Shown here: positions 27,937 to 37,189 of the stretch, piece after piece
Layout of the letters: each line of letters opens with the position of its first letter
Numbering within the stretch: the stretch's first letter is position 1
Source of the DNA: Legionella parisiensis
GTDB lineage: Bacteria > Pseudomonadota > Gammaproteobacteria > Legionellales > Legionellaceae
Assembly: GCF_001467945.1 (NCBI RefSeq)
Contig: NZ_LNYQ01000012.1
Location: forward strand, 310,001 to 374,000
Direction of reading: 5' to 3'
DNA length: 64,000 nt
The notes under the pieces: generated by a model
Databases searched by the model: none
The model's input: only the letters and a program-made list of their open reading frames with translations
Told to the model about the DNA's origin: nothing
Translations under genes and position numbers: made by a program

Positions 27937-29211
27937 CTAACGTTCAATAATTGCCGCAACACCCATTCCCCCTGCAGTGCAGACACTTAGAAGAATGCGT
28001 CCTTGACCTTGATCGGCCAGTATTTTGGCTGCTGCACCAACTATGCGTCCACCTGTAGCTGCGAAGGGATGGCCAAGGGCAAGACTCCCGCCCTTAATGT
28101 TCATTTTTTGTGTATCAATACTTCCTAAAGGTTTCTTGAGGTTCAAAACTTTTTGACAGTATTCAGCAGATTCCCAGGCTTTTAAAGTACACAGTACCTG
28201 TCCGGCAAATGCTTCATGAATTTCGTAATAATCAAAATCGTGCAATTTGAGTCGATGTCGTGCCAACAAACGTGCAACGGCAATGGTTGGAGCCATTAAT
28301 AGACCTGCGCCATGCACGAAATCTACTGCAGCTACTTCGCAGTCCATAAAATAAGCGAGGGGTTCCAGGTGATGTTTTTTTGCCCATTCAGGAGTGCTTA
28401 ATAAAACAACGGCGGCGCCATCAGTGAGTGGAGTCGAGTTTCCTGCAGTCAAACTGCCTTTATCTGATTTATCAAAAGAAGGTTTTAAAGCAGATAATTT
28501 TTCCAAAGATGTGTCTTTGCGCGTAATTGTATCTCGTTTTAAGGAATCAAGAGGTGCAATCAAATCTTCATAGAACCCTTCATCATAAGCTTGTGTGGCA
28601 TTTTGATGTGAGCGAAGGGCCAATTCATCTTGATCCTTTCGCGAAATTTGCCATTCTTTAACCATTAACTCACAATGTTCACCCATAGATAAATGTGTTC
28701 GAGGTTCACGTACTTCCGGGACCTCAGGTTTTAACATACCGAACCGGAACTCCTTGAGCAACTTAAGTTTTTCCTTAAATCCTTTAGCATTTTGAAATTT
28801 GATTAAAAAATGGGTCAACCTTCGTTGGCCAATTAATGGGGTATCTGAATTAGTATCTGTTCCTCCGCCGATACCTGCTGCGATTTGTCCACTGGCAATT
28901 TTTAGGGCAATAAGGTTAACTGCTTCTAAACCAGTACCACAGGCACGTTGTATGGTCAACCCAGGAGTTTCAGGAGAGAGGGAGCTCCCTAAAACAGTTT
29001 CACGAGCAAGATTCCAGTCAAAAGGATGATTCATAATTGCTCCTGCAATAAAATCACCTAATAACTCACCTTGGAGTTTGTTTCTATCGATGAGATGAGC
29101 TAAGGCTGTACCCAGCAAATCCTGATTGGATTTTCCCAAATAGTAGGTTTGTGATTTGACAAAAGGTGTGCGGGAACTGCCAAGAATAGCCACTTTATCT
29201 TTAAGGCTCAT
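27937..29211 (-). CDS. fadI: Acetyl-CoA acyltransferase, FadI-like thiolase
   Basis: A 424-aa thiolase catalysing thiolytic cleavage of 3-ketoacyl-CoA in fatty-acid beta-oxidation. The nucleophile is Cys91 in RACGTGLEA. The His motif GHPFAATGGRIV and the second cysteine motif CTAGGMGVA appear near the C-terminus, and an EIHEAFA motif precedes them. Length and the N-terminal VAILGSSRTPF fit the FadI branch. No FadJ partner is adjacent, although the two are often encoded together. Confidence 0.92.
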   Translation of the reverse strand: MSLKDKVAILGSSRTPFVKSQTYYLGKSNQDLLGTALAHLIDRNKLQGELLGDFIAGAIMNHPFDWNLARETVLGSSLSPETPGLTIQRACGTGLEAVNLIALKIASGQIAAGIGGGTDTNSDTPLIGQRRLTHFLIKFQNAKGFKEKLKLLKEFRFGMLKPEVPEVREPRTHLSMGEHCELMVKEWQISRKDQDELALRSHQNATQAYDEGFYEDLIAPLDSLKRDTITRKDTSLEKLSALKPSFDKSDKGSLTAGNSTPLTDGAAVVLLSTPEWAKKHHLEPLAYFMDCEVAAVDFVHGAGLLMAPTIAVARLLARHRLKLHDFDYYEIHEAFAGQVLCTLKAWESAEYCQKVLNLKKPLGSIDTQKMNIKGGSLALGHPFAATGGRIVGAAAKILADQGQGRILLSVCTAGGMGVAAIIER

Positions 29212-29367
29212 GTTAAGTCCTTTTTTGCATATGATTTCTAAAATTAGACTAAAAAAATAATTGGGTTTCTTTAGAATTATAGTCTATCTTGTCATTAATC
29301 TGGTGGGAGTTAATCGAAGAAAAAATTTACGCTCTTTCAAATCAAGAATTAAAACAAGGAGGTTCTT

Positions 29368-30006
29368 ATGTATACCTTGTACTCATGGGGTACGCCTAAT
29401 GGTATTAAGCCGACAATTATGCTGCACGAGTTGTCTCAATCTTATACGCTTCAGTTAATTGATATTTCTAAAGGAGAGCAGTTTAATCCTGAATTTTTAA
29501 AAATTTCACCGAATAATAAAGTCCCGGTTTTATATGATTCGCAAAAAGATTTTTATTTGTTTGAAAGCGTCGCTATATTGGAATATCTTGCCGAAAAACA
29601 TGGTAAGTTTTTACCTGAATCATTGACAGAGAAATATACTATTTTGCAATGGTGTTTTTTCCAAGCGGCACATATAGGGCCCATGTTTGGTCAATTAGGC
29701 TATTTTCATCGCGCCACAGAAAAGGTTCCTCATGCATTGAAACGTTATGCAGACGAAAGTGATCGTTTGCTTGGTGTTATGGAAAAACAATTGACCCAAT
29801 GTTCGTATATAGGTGGCGCGGATTATACTATTGCGGATATGGCAATTTGGCCCTGGATTTACTGTTTTCAAATTTTTTACCAGCAGACCATTGATGAGCA
29901 GCGGTTTGCTCGTTTACTTGAATGGTATCAACTAATCAGCGAACGTGCAGCAGTCAAAGCGGCTTTAGAAGCATATAATTTGACTTTACAAGGAAAAAAG
30001 GAATAA
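29368..30006 (+). CDS. Glutathione S-transferase (YghU/YfcG-like)
   Basis: A 212-aa two-domain GST. The thioredoxin-like N-terminal domain has the TPNG motif near residue 9, typical of the bacterial nu class, and NKVPVL near 50 (the cis-proline of the glutathione site). ESVAILEYLAEKHG lies ~68-82. The helical C-terminal domain carries YTIADMAIWPW. A strong AGGAGG ribosome site precedes ATG 29368. Divergent from fadI with about 150 bases between. Confidence 0.9.
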   Translation: MYTLYSWGTPNGIKPTIMLHELSQSYTLQLIDISKGEQFNPEFLKISPNNKVPVLYDSQKDFYLFESVAILEYLAEKHGKFLPESLTEKYTILQWCFFQAAHIGPMFGQLGYFHRATEKVPHALKRYADESDRLLGVMEKQLTQCSYIGGADYTIADMAIWPWIYCFQIFYQQTIDEQRFARLLEWYQLISERAAVKAALEAYNLTLQGKKE

Positions 30007-30108
30007 AGCACGGCATTTTAAATGCGCTGCAGTGTTATGGAGCATCGTAAATATCCCCTCACCAGTTAAGCAAAAACATGTGGAGAGGGGAGGGAGATAT
30101 GAATCGTA

Positions 30109-31368
30109 TTACATAGTTGCTTCGAGTGATACTACAGGGTCTGTTGTCCCAAGGACTCCCGTTTCTTGTTTTTGCGCGTAAAATCCTTTTTTAGCTAGTA
30201 ATTCGCCAACGGGAGTTATTTGGGGGGCTTGATCCGAAGGGGTGCTCAGCGTTTTAAGCGTGTCTATGTGTCGCTCCTGTATTTTAAGAAGCTCTTGATA
30301 GCGCGCATTGGAGTTTTCTAATTCTCTTTGCGTCAGGGCAAGCTTGCGTTCTGCTTCACAGATGCGATCAGCGATTAAGAGAAAACTTGATTCTTTATCC
30401 TCTATGAAGATATTCAGTTTTTCTTGAAATGCCAGACGTTGTGCTTCATTGCCAATGGCAGTGGTTGATAGTTGCGATATAGTGGAGTGCAATGTATCTA
30501 TCATTGATTTAGCTCGCTGAAGATCCTCTCCAAGTTCATCCCGTACCTTTTTAACCTCAAGAACTTTTTCCGCTAATTCCTTTCGGCTGCTGCTGTATGC
30601 TTCAGTAATACGATCTAGTTTCTCTTGGTTTTGCCTTAAAAAATCAGCGTGTTGCGTGACGCCTTCTTTGAGTATACCTGAGGCTGCTTCTAATCCATCT
30701 TTGGTTTCACCTAACGCTACATTTATTTTGGAGGTAGCCATAACTTGTTTGTCTATCGCATCAATTTGCTTGCTTAATTCGTCGATATTTTCTACAAGCC
30801 TTACATTTTCTTTGGCAAATTTTTGAATTTCTACTGCTAATTGTTGGCGAATAATATCCAGGGCATTAATGGTTAACTCAAGAAGATCAGCCAAACCTAA
30901 AATACCTTTTTGCAAGCTTTCGACAGCGCTGGTGCTGCATTTATGATGATCATCAAGAATGAGGCCTCCGGCTGTATAAGTAATTGCTGTGACCCCGCAA
31001 ATGGCCAAAAGAAAACCAATGTGGGCGACAATACCCATGATTAGCGTAGGAACGGTTAATGCGACCCCCCCAACAATTTTTTGCCAAAGCGGTAATTCAC
31101 CCCAGTATTCTGCAGCTCGCGAAAACATACTTGGATTTTTTTCCATACTTTTGACAGTGTCTTGTAGACTTTTTCTGATTTGCTCAAATATTTCTTTAGT
31201 TATGGTGATTTTTTGGAGTTTGTCTTGTTCGGGTTCAGCATCGGATTGTATGCGTTGTAGTTTGGTTTGTATTTCTTCTATCGGTGTTTTTTGTAATTCT
31301 TTTTGTTCTATTGCTTTGGGAGTATCGATCTCGATAAGTAGTTGAAGCTCTTCGTCATTGGTAGCCAT
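30109..31368 (-). CDS. Coiled-coil membrane protein, LegC2/LegC7 (Ylf)-like effector candidate
   Basis: A 419-aa protein with an acidic N-terminal ~95 residues, a hydrophobic hairpin at ~97-136, and a long coiled coil from ~146 to ~370, then a polar tail. This size and order match the L. pneumophila effectors LegC7/YlfA and LegC2/YlfB, which act as SNARE-like coiled-coil proteins on ER-derived vesicles. Start ATG 31368 has AAGGA 6 bases upstream. There is no signal peptide, which suits a translocated protein that inserts into host membrane. The assignment rests on architecture and an approximate resemblance, not alignment. Confidence 0.6.
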   Translation of the reverse strand: MATNDEELQLLIEIDTPKAIEQKELQKTPIEEIQTKLQRIQSDAEPEQDKLQKITITKEIFEQIRKSLQDTVKSMEKNPSMFSRAAEYWGELPLWQKIVGGVALTVPTLIMGIVAHIGFLLAICGVTAITYTAGGLILDDHHKCSTSAVESLQKGILGLADLLELTINALDIIRQQLAVEIQKFAKENVRLVENIDELSKQIDAIDKQVMATSKINVALGETKDGLEAASGILKEGVTQHADFLRQNQEKLDRITEAYSSSRKELAEKVLEVKKVRDELGEDLQRAKSMIDTLHSTISQLSTTAIGNEAQRLAFQEKLNIFIEDKESSFLLIADRICEAERKLALTQRELENSNARYQELLKIQERHIDTLKTLSTPSDQAPQITPVGELLAKKGFYAQKQETGVLGTTDPVVSLEATM

Positions 31369-31526
31369 GTGAATTCCTTTTCTGTTGAATAATCTTCCTG
31401 TGCCTACTATTTTTAACCAGAATAATATAAAAAAACAAGGAAAAATTTATTCTGGAACGGGCAGTGATTTGATTAAGTAATTAAAATATGCTTTAAAGGG
31501 GGCGGAAAAACTTATTATAGATTATT

Positions 31527-31550
31527 AGTTGGGCTAAAAAAAGCCCAACT
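31527..31550 (-). terminator. Perfect hairpin downstream of the 226-aa membrane-protein gene
   Basis: Arms AGTTGGGCT and AGCCCAACT pair over 9 bp with a six-A loop (T6 on the complement), 20 bases past the stop of the gene on the complement. No strong T-tract follows, so it may act as a stabiliser rather than an intrinsic terminator. Confidence 0.5.
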
Positions 31551-31569
31551 CATTTAAGGATGTTTATGA

Positions 31570-32250
31570 TTAATTATGACTGTAACTAGAGCTATGATCT
31601 TCTTCGCTACTACAAGAAGACATGCACTCATTAACTTTTGCAGTACCAGCTACAATGCCTGTTGCAACACTACGGCTCAGCCCATAAGCAAGCGCTAGTG
31701 GGAATATAACGGCGGTAAACAGGGCAGCAACAACTGCAACTGCAGCACAAACTGCAGCAACAATACCTGCTTTTGCAGCAAGAATTAGTGCATCGTGTGC
31801 TTTTGTTTTTGACTCTTCATGACCTTTGCGTAAGCCATCTAAACTATAACCGGCTGCAAAAACTAAGCTGCCAAGCGCAGTTAGTGTTGTGCCAATGGAA
31901 CCAATCACTGCAACACCAGCAATAAGCGCTGAAGCTATGGGTAAGGATAAAGGAGATGTGGCAACAATGCCAAATTCTTTTTTGCTTTTAAAGGGAGTGA
32001 AAAATCCGGGCAAATTTTCTTTTGCATAGGCAAAACTTTGAGATGCTTTCAATTTAAGGTCAGCTGTTATTTCTTTTTTTTGCTCTGCATTTCCTAAGAA
32101 CAAATCAAAATAAGAGTTCTCATCATTTTTATCTTCAATAATTACAGGTCGTTCAGATGTGCGGGAATAGCTAGTGGGGTATTGAGTGTATTCGCTGGTA
32201 TATTCTTCGTCTCTATTTCTTCTATCATCTATATTAAGTTTTGATTCCAT
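31570..32250 (-). CDS. Membrane protein with Gly/Ala hydrophobic segments, unrecognised
   Basis: A 226-aa protein with a charged, Tyr/Ser-rich N-terminal ~60 residues and two small-residue hydrophobic regions (~100-135 and ~155-195) that could form a membrane hairpin or four short helices. The tail is Ser/Cys/Glu/His-rich (CMSSCSSEED). Family unknown. The polar head and tail flanking membrane segments resemble Legionella membrane-directed effectors, but this is only a possibility. The GGGG-containing spacer upstream serves as ribosome site. Confidence 0.6.
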   Translation of the reverse strand: MESKLNIDDRRNRDEEYTSEYTQYPTSYSRTSERPVIIEDKNDENSYFDLFLGNAEQKKEITADLKLKASQSFAYAKENLPGFFTPFKSKKEFGIVATSPLSLPIASALIAGVAVIGSIGTTLTALGSLVFAAGYSLDGLRKGHEESKTKAHDALILAAKAGIVAAVCAAVAVVAALFTAVIFPLALAYGLSRSVATGIVAGTAKVNECMSSCSSEEDHSSSYSHN

Positions 32251-32374
32251 AGTAGCACCCCTAGGGTTGATTAAATTCGAGCCATGCTATTTAAAAAAAG
32301 GATACAAGTCAAGTTGTGTTTATTTAAAATTTTGATTATTTTAGTGGCACTTGACGAAAATAAAATGGTTTTTT

Positions 32375-35230
32375 ATGACTTTTAGTATTGGCCAACGCTG
32401 GATAAGTAACACAGAAACACACCTCGGGTTAGGAATCATTATTGATTTGAATGGGAGACAGGTGAGCGTAAGTTTTCCCGCTGCTGACGAAGAACGTATT
32501 TATTCTACAGACAGTGCTCCGCTGAGCCGTATCATTTATAAAGAAGGTGAAGAAATCACTACCTCGAGCCAACAAAAAATTTGTGTTACTCATGTTGAAA
32601 CGCGTCAAGGATTGTTTTTTTATACAGGAGTAGATGAAGCCGGCAATGAGTTTCAGATAAGTGAACTTTCCCTGGATTGTTTTATCAAGCTCAACACTCC
32701 AGAGCAGAGGCTTTTTAGTGGTCTGCTTGATAAATTAAATGCCTTTAAATTGCGAATAGATACCTTGCATCATGCCAGCAGATTACAGCAATCTGAGGTT
32801 AGGGGGTTATTGGGTTCACGAACCAGTCATCTTAAACATCAAGTTTATATCGCCAGTGAAGTTGCACAACGCCATGCTCCAAGAGTTTTACTGGCAGATG
32901 AAGTAGGGCTGGGCAAGACCATAGAAGCCGGCATGATTATGCATTATCAACTAAGTACTGGCCGAGCCCAGCGAATATTGATTGTGGTACCCCAAACTTT
33001 GATTCATCAGTGGCTCGTCGAGATGATTCGCCGTTTTAATTTGTATTTTTCAATCATCGATGCAGAGCGCTATGAGCTTTTGTATGAGTTAGACGAAGAA
33101 GAAGGGATGCAACTCGGTACATCGCAAGAGAATCTTTTTGAAAACGAGCAATTGGTTTTATGCAGCTTGGACTTTCTCATGGAAAATGAAAATGCACGCC
33201 AACAGGCGATGACCAGTCAATGGGACTTGCTTGTTGTCGATGAAGCACATCACTTACATTGGTCCGAAGAAGAAAAGAGTCCCGAGTATGAATGCATAGA
33301 AGAATTAGCAAGACAAAGCAAGGGTTTATTGCTTTTGACTGCAACACCAGAACAAGCAGGAATTGCCAGTCATTTTGCTCGCTTAAGATTGCTTGATCCT
33401 TCACGATTTTATAATTTACCTGCATTTAAAAAAGAAGAAGAAGGGTATCAACAAATTAATAAACTCGTACACGAATTGATGGCTTATGAGGAACGGACGT
33501 CGACAGATGCCTTGAGTGTGAAACATAAGTCTCAGCTGGAAGCTTATTTGGGTGAAATAACAGGCTTGAATATTGATCAGATTATTAAAGACTTATTAGA
33601 CAGACACGGAACAGGTCGCGTTTTATTTCGCAATACCCGTGCAGCGATTCAAGGCTTTCCTGAGCGACGCGTGCACCCCTGTCCTTTGGAGTGCCCCGAG
33701 ATTTATTCTTCTATGGAGGAACAAAAAGGTCAAAGGAAGCTTTATCCCGAGCAACTCTTAAACAAAGAGATATGGCTTGAAAATGATCCTCGAGTAATGT
33801 GGTTAGTGAATAAAATTAATGAATTGCATCCCCAAAAAGTTCTTATTATTTGTGCCAAGGCAAACACAGCAATTGCTTTGGATCAGCATTTAAAATTAAA
33901 GAGAGGAATTCGCAGTACTTCGTTTCATGAGGGATTATCCATTATTGAACGTGATCGTTCTGCAGCTTATTTTGCAGAACAAGAAAACGGAGCCCAAGTA
34001 CTCGTTTGTTCTGAAATAGGAAGTGAAGGCCGAAATTTCCAGTTTGCTCATCATTTAGTATTGTTTGATTTACCATTAAATCCTGATTTGCTGGAGCAGC
34101 GTATAGGTCGGCTCGATCGCATAGGCCAGCGAGATACTATTGAAATTTATGTTCCTTATCTATTGAGTACTGTACAAGAGAAATTGTTTCGTTGGTATCA
34201 CGAAGGGATTAACTTATTTACCAGGAGTTGTTCTATTGGTTTTACACTTTATGAAGAATTTGAAAATGAATTACTGCCAATTCTTGATACTGTCGCTACA
34301 AATCAACAAGAACTCGAGAAATTAATTGTAGAAACAAAAACTCGCGCGGAACAAATTAATCAGGCACTTCACGAAGGTCGAGATCGCTTATTGGAATTAA
34401 ATTCCTGTAATGCACCGCAAGCAGAAGCATTGATTGCTGCCATAGAAGCAGAGGAAAATTTTTTGGAATTGGAAAATTATATGGCGCAGGTCTTTCAGGA
34501 GTATGGTATTGACCATGAGTACCATTCTGAATCCACGGAAATCTTGCGTCCTACGGATCATATGAAAACAAGTCATTTCCCAGGGCTAAAAGAAGATGGT
34601 GTTACGGTGACCTACTCCCGTTCTAAAGCACTGGTGCGTGAGGATGTCGAGTTCTTAAGCTGGGAACATCCTATGGTCAGCGAATGTATGGAAATGATCC
34701 TGGATTCTGAGTTGGGAAATGCAACTTTGGCTACTATTTCTATAAAAAGCATTAAGCCTGGAACATTATTTTTGGAATCATTCTTTACAGCTCATTGTGT
34801 CGCACCAAAAAATTTGCAATTAGATCGCTTTTTGCCGCTTACACCGATTCGTGTGCTCATGGATGTTTCTGGAAAGAATCTTTCCAGCATCTTGGCTTAC
34901 AAACAATTAAATCAAATGTGTGAGCCTGTTAAACGTCATTTAGGCTACCCAATTATTCAGCAGATCCATAGTGATCTTGATGTCATATTAACACAAAGCA
35001 AAAAAGTAGCTGAAGGACAACTTCAAGAGATAATCAAACATGCTACAAGCCAGATGAAAGAGAGCATTACTCATGAAGTAAATCGGCTTGAGGCTTTAAA
35101 GAGGATTAATCCCTCGATACGTGAAGATGAGATTGCGTTTTACAAAATACAGCTTATTGAAAGTGAAGAGTTTATTCACAGTAGCACTTTAAAGTTGCAA
35201 GCGCTGCGAGTGGTTATTAATAAAGTCTGA
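32375..35230 (+). CDS. rapA: RNA polymerase-associated ATPase RapA (HepA)
   Basis: A Swi2/Snf2-family ATPase that binds RNA polymerase and promotes its recycling after transcription. The N-terminal tandem Tudor-like region starts MTFSIGQRWIS. The helicase core has the Walker A region LLADEVGLGKTIEAG (~170), DEAHH, LLTATPEQ and VLFRNTR motifs, and motif VI region LLEQRIGRLDRIGQ. The family-specific C-terminal domain runs to the end. At ~951 aa the length is close to E. coli RapA (968). The start is ATG 32375, which aligns with the E. coli N-terminus; the frame is open upstream to a TTG at 32351. It stands alone. Confidence 0.96.
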   Translation: MTFSIGQRWISNTETHLGLGIIIDLNGRQVSVSFPAADEERIYSTDSAPLSRIIYKEGEEITTSSQQKICVTHVETRQGLFFYTGVDEAGNEFQISELSLDCFIKLNTPEQRLFSGLLDKLNAFKLRIDTLHHASRLQQSEVRGLLGSRTSHLKHQVYIASEVAQRHAPRVLLADEVGLGKTIEAGMIMHYQLSTGRAQRILIVVPQTLIHQWLVEMIRRFNLYFSIIDAERYELLYELDEEEGMQLGTSQENLFENEQLVLCSLDFLMENENARQQAMTSQWDLLVVDEAHHLHWSEEEKSPEYECIEELARQSKGLLLLTATPEQAGIASHFARLRLLDPSRFYNLPAFKKEEEGYQQINKLVHELMAYEERTSTDALSVKHKSQLEAYLGEITGLNIDQIIKDLLDRHGTGRVLFRNTRAAIQGFPERRVHPCPLECPEIYSSMEEQKGQRKLYPEQLLNKEIWLENDPRVMWLVNKINELHPQKVLIICAKANTAIALDQHLKLKRGIRSTSFHEGLSIIERDRSAAYFAEQENGAQVLVCSEIGSEGRNFQFAHHLVLFDLPLNPDLLEQRIGRLDRIGQRDTIEIYVPYLLSTVQEKLFRWYHEGINLFTRSCSIGFTLYEEFENELLPILDTVATNQQELEKLIVETKTRAEQINQALHEGRDRLLELNSCNAPQAEALIAAIEAEENFLELENYMAQVFQEYGIDHEYHSESTEILRPTDHMKTSHFPGLKEDGVTVTYSRSKALVREDVEFLSWEHPMVSECMEMILDSELGNATLATISIKSIKPGTLFLESFFTAHCVAPKNLQLDRFLPLTPIRVLMDVSGKNLSSILAYKQLNQMCEPVKRHLGYPIIQQIHSDLDVILTQSKKVAEGQLQEIIKHATSQMKESITHEVNRLEALKRINPSIREDEIAFYKIQLIESEEFIHSSTLKLQALRVVINKV

Positions 35231-35379
35231 TATTTTGATAGGCTGGGCTGTTAAAGCCTGGAGATTGTCAGTTTTTGCTATGAATCTTTGAACTATGTTC
35301 AATAAAATGTTTCTATCACTACTAAGTCCCGCGGCATCCAGGGATAAAGAATAATGAAAGCTGGCGATACCTCAGGTTG

Positions 35380-35466
35380 TTAATCCCCTTCAGCGTGCAC
35401 CCATGCTTCGATTTTGACACCATTCCAGGCGCGTGTAGAATGAATAATAATCATTGGAAGGCACAT
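35380..35466 (-). CDS. Possible 28-aa small ORF in the rapA-cfa gap
   Basis: In the 723-bp gap between rapA and cfa the complement has GGAGG eight bases before an ATG (35464-35466). A 28-codon frame ends at TAA 35380-35382 (peptide starts MCLPMIIIHSTR). A good ribosome site makes it worth noting, but the length gives little support. The rest of the gap (35467-35953) is AT-rich; a 73-codon frame at 35591-35812 is Phe/Tyr-rich and looks non-coding. Otherwise I see only spacer and the cfa promoter region. Confidence 0.25.
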   Translation of the reverse strand: MCLPMIIIHSTRAWNGVKIEAWVHAEGD

Positions 35467-35953
35467 GATTTCATCCTCCAAAAACGTTTCTTTTTAGGTT
35501 GGAGCAATGGAAACAGTATCGTTCATGGCGCTTTATCCCTCTTTCGATAGGCAAGTACTGATACCCAGGCTTTTGCTGCTAAGGTAATTATTGGCATATC
35601 GATCCTTGCAACGCGTTTTTTATTTTTTTGTTGAAGGGATAGGCTTAATCAAAATGTATTACTGGAAAAAATTACAGGTTTTATTGAGGGTATTTTTGTT
35701 TATAATCTTTGGCAATGAACGCGAATTTTTACTTTTAGGAATGTATTATTCGTTTTCTCTTGTTTCATACAATCAAAATGGATACACAAGTTTTATAATT
35801 ATAATGTTGTGATGTAGGGAAAATATATTGTATTAATGATTTTGTTGTTTGAAATATTTATTTTTTACAGGATAAGTTGAGTAAGATACCCCGTTAAAAA
35901 TTACTCACTTGATACATTCTTGAATTGTGTAGTTCAAAGGGAAGAGCCTATTC

Positions 35954-37135
35954 ATGAATCAGCAGATAAAAAAAATTGCAACGGATCTTTTGCATTCAGC
36001 AGGAGTTACTCCCAATGGAAATGAAGATTGGGACATTCAAATTAGTAATGAAGAATTCTACCAGCGCGTTTTTAATGAGGGTTCTTTAGCTCTTGGTGAA
36101 TCATACATGGATGGATGGTGGGACTGTAAAAGTCTCGACCAGTTTTTTACCCGCATTCTACAAGCCCAACTTGACCAAAAAATCAAATCCGATAAGTGGT
36201 CATGGCCAAAATTAGTTTGGCTCAAACTGATTAACCATCAATCGAAAAAACGTGCCCTCGAAGTAGGCAGAAAACACTATGACCTGGGAAATGAATTATT
36301 TAAATCGATGCTCGATAGCCGTATGAATTACACATGCGGCTATTGGAAAAATGCAAATGATCTGGATACCGCGCAGCTAAACAAATTGGAGCTGAGCTGT
36401 CAGAAATTAAAGCTTGAACCAGGGATGCATGTATTGGATATCGGCTGTGGTTTTGGTGCTTTTGCCAAATATGCTGCAGAGCATTATGGGGTGAGTGTAG
36501 TTGGAATTACTATATCCAAAGAACAGTTTGATTATGCAAAACAAAATTGTTCAGGTTTACCTATAGAAATTCGCTTTCAGGATTATCGTGACGTTCATGA
36601 ACAATTTGATCGTGTCGTGTCTTTAGGAATGTTCGAGCATGTAGGTTATCGAAACTACCGTACCTACATGCAAAAAGTTCGTGATTGCCTTAGAGGAAAT
36701 GGTTTATTTCTGTTGCATACTATTGGTGGAAATCAGACTACAAAAGCAACAGATCCCTGGATTAACAAATATATTTTTCCTAATGGGATGATTCCCTCCA
36801 TGGAACAAATCAGCCACGCCTCGGAAGGATTGTTTATCATGGAAAATTGGGCTAACTTCGGGGCATATTATGATCATACTTTAATGGCCTGGAACGAGCA
36901 TTTTGAACAAAATTGGGAGCATCTAAAAAAACAATACGACCAGCGGTTTTATCGAATGTGGCGCTATTATTTATTAGCATGTGCCGGTACTTTTCGTGCG
37001 CGAACGAATCAGTTATGGCAAATTGTTTTTTCCAAAAATGGTATTCCAGGAGGATACCAGGAGCCTTTATTTACAGGAATAAAAAAAAGAGAATCTGAAA
37101 ACAAAAAAACAATATCGGATTTCGAATTATCTTGA
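35954..37135 (+). CDS. cfa: Cyclopropane-fatty-acyl-phospholipid synthase
   Basis: Transfers a methylene from S-adenosylmethionine to cis double bonds of membrane phospholipid acyl chains, usually on entry into stationary phase. The 393-aa length and layout fit the family. The N-terminal lipid-binding domain includes GE.YMDGWWDC (~47-57). The SAM site LDIGCGFGAFAKYAA lies ~160-174, and the GMFEHVGYRNY and HTIGG motifs bind bicarbonate/substrate. A GGGAAGAG ribosome site precedes the ATG. Confidence 0.95.
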   Translation: MNQQIKKIATDLLHSAGVTPNGNEDWDIQISNEEFYQRVFNEGSLALGESYMDGWWDCKSLDQFFTRILQAQLDQKIKSDKWSWPKLVWLKLINHQSKKRALEVGRKHYDLGNELFKSMLDSRMNYTCGYWKNANDLDTAQLNKLELSCQKLKLEPGMHVLDIGCGFGAFAKYAAEHYGVSVVGITISKEQFDYAKQNCSGLPIEIRFQDYRDVHEQFDRVVSLGMFEHVGYRNYRTYMQKVRDCLRGNGLFLLHTIGGNQTTKATDPWINKYIFPNGMIPSMEQISHASEGLFIMENWANFGAYYDHTLMAWNEHFEQNWEHLKKQYDQRFYRMWRYYLLACAGTFRARTNQLWQIVFSKNGIPGGYQEPLFTGIKKRESENKKTISDFELS

Positions 37136-37147
37136 ACGAATATAAGT

Positions 37148-37176
37148 AGGGATCCTGTCTCGTTCACAGAATCCCT
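37148..37176. terminator. Hairpin between convergent cfa and esterase genes
   Basis: AGGGATCCTGT pairs with ACAGAATCCCT over 11 positions with one mismatch, loop CTCGTTC, in the 54-bp gap between two convergent stops. It probably serves both genes. Confidence 0.6.
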
Positions 37177-37189
37177 CAAAGCGATTGAG

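Noticed and set aside
29261-29458. 65-codon ORF before the GST gene
   Set aside because: It overlaps the GST start in another frame; the GST has a strong AGGAGG site and full family motifs.
30054-30090. Possible terminator CCCCTC...GAGGGG between the GST and coiled-coil genes
   Set aside because: The stem is only six bases with a 24-base loop and no T-run, too weak to support.
35591-35812. 73-codon Phe/Tyr-rich ORF before cfa
   Set aside because: It starts from a weak codon, has no ribosome site, and has the skewed composition expected from translating AT-rich spacer.
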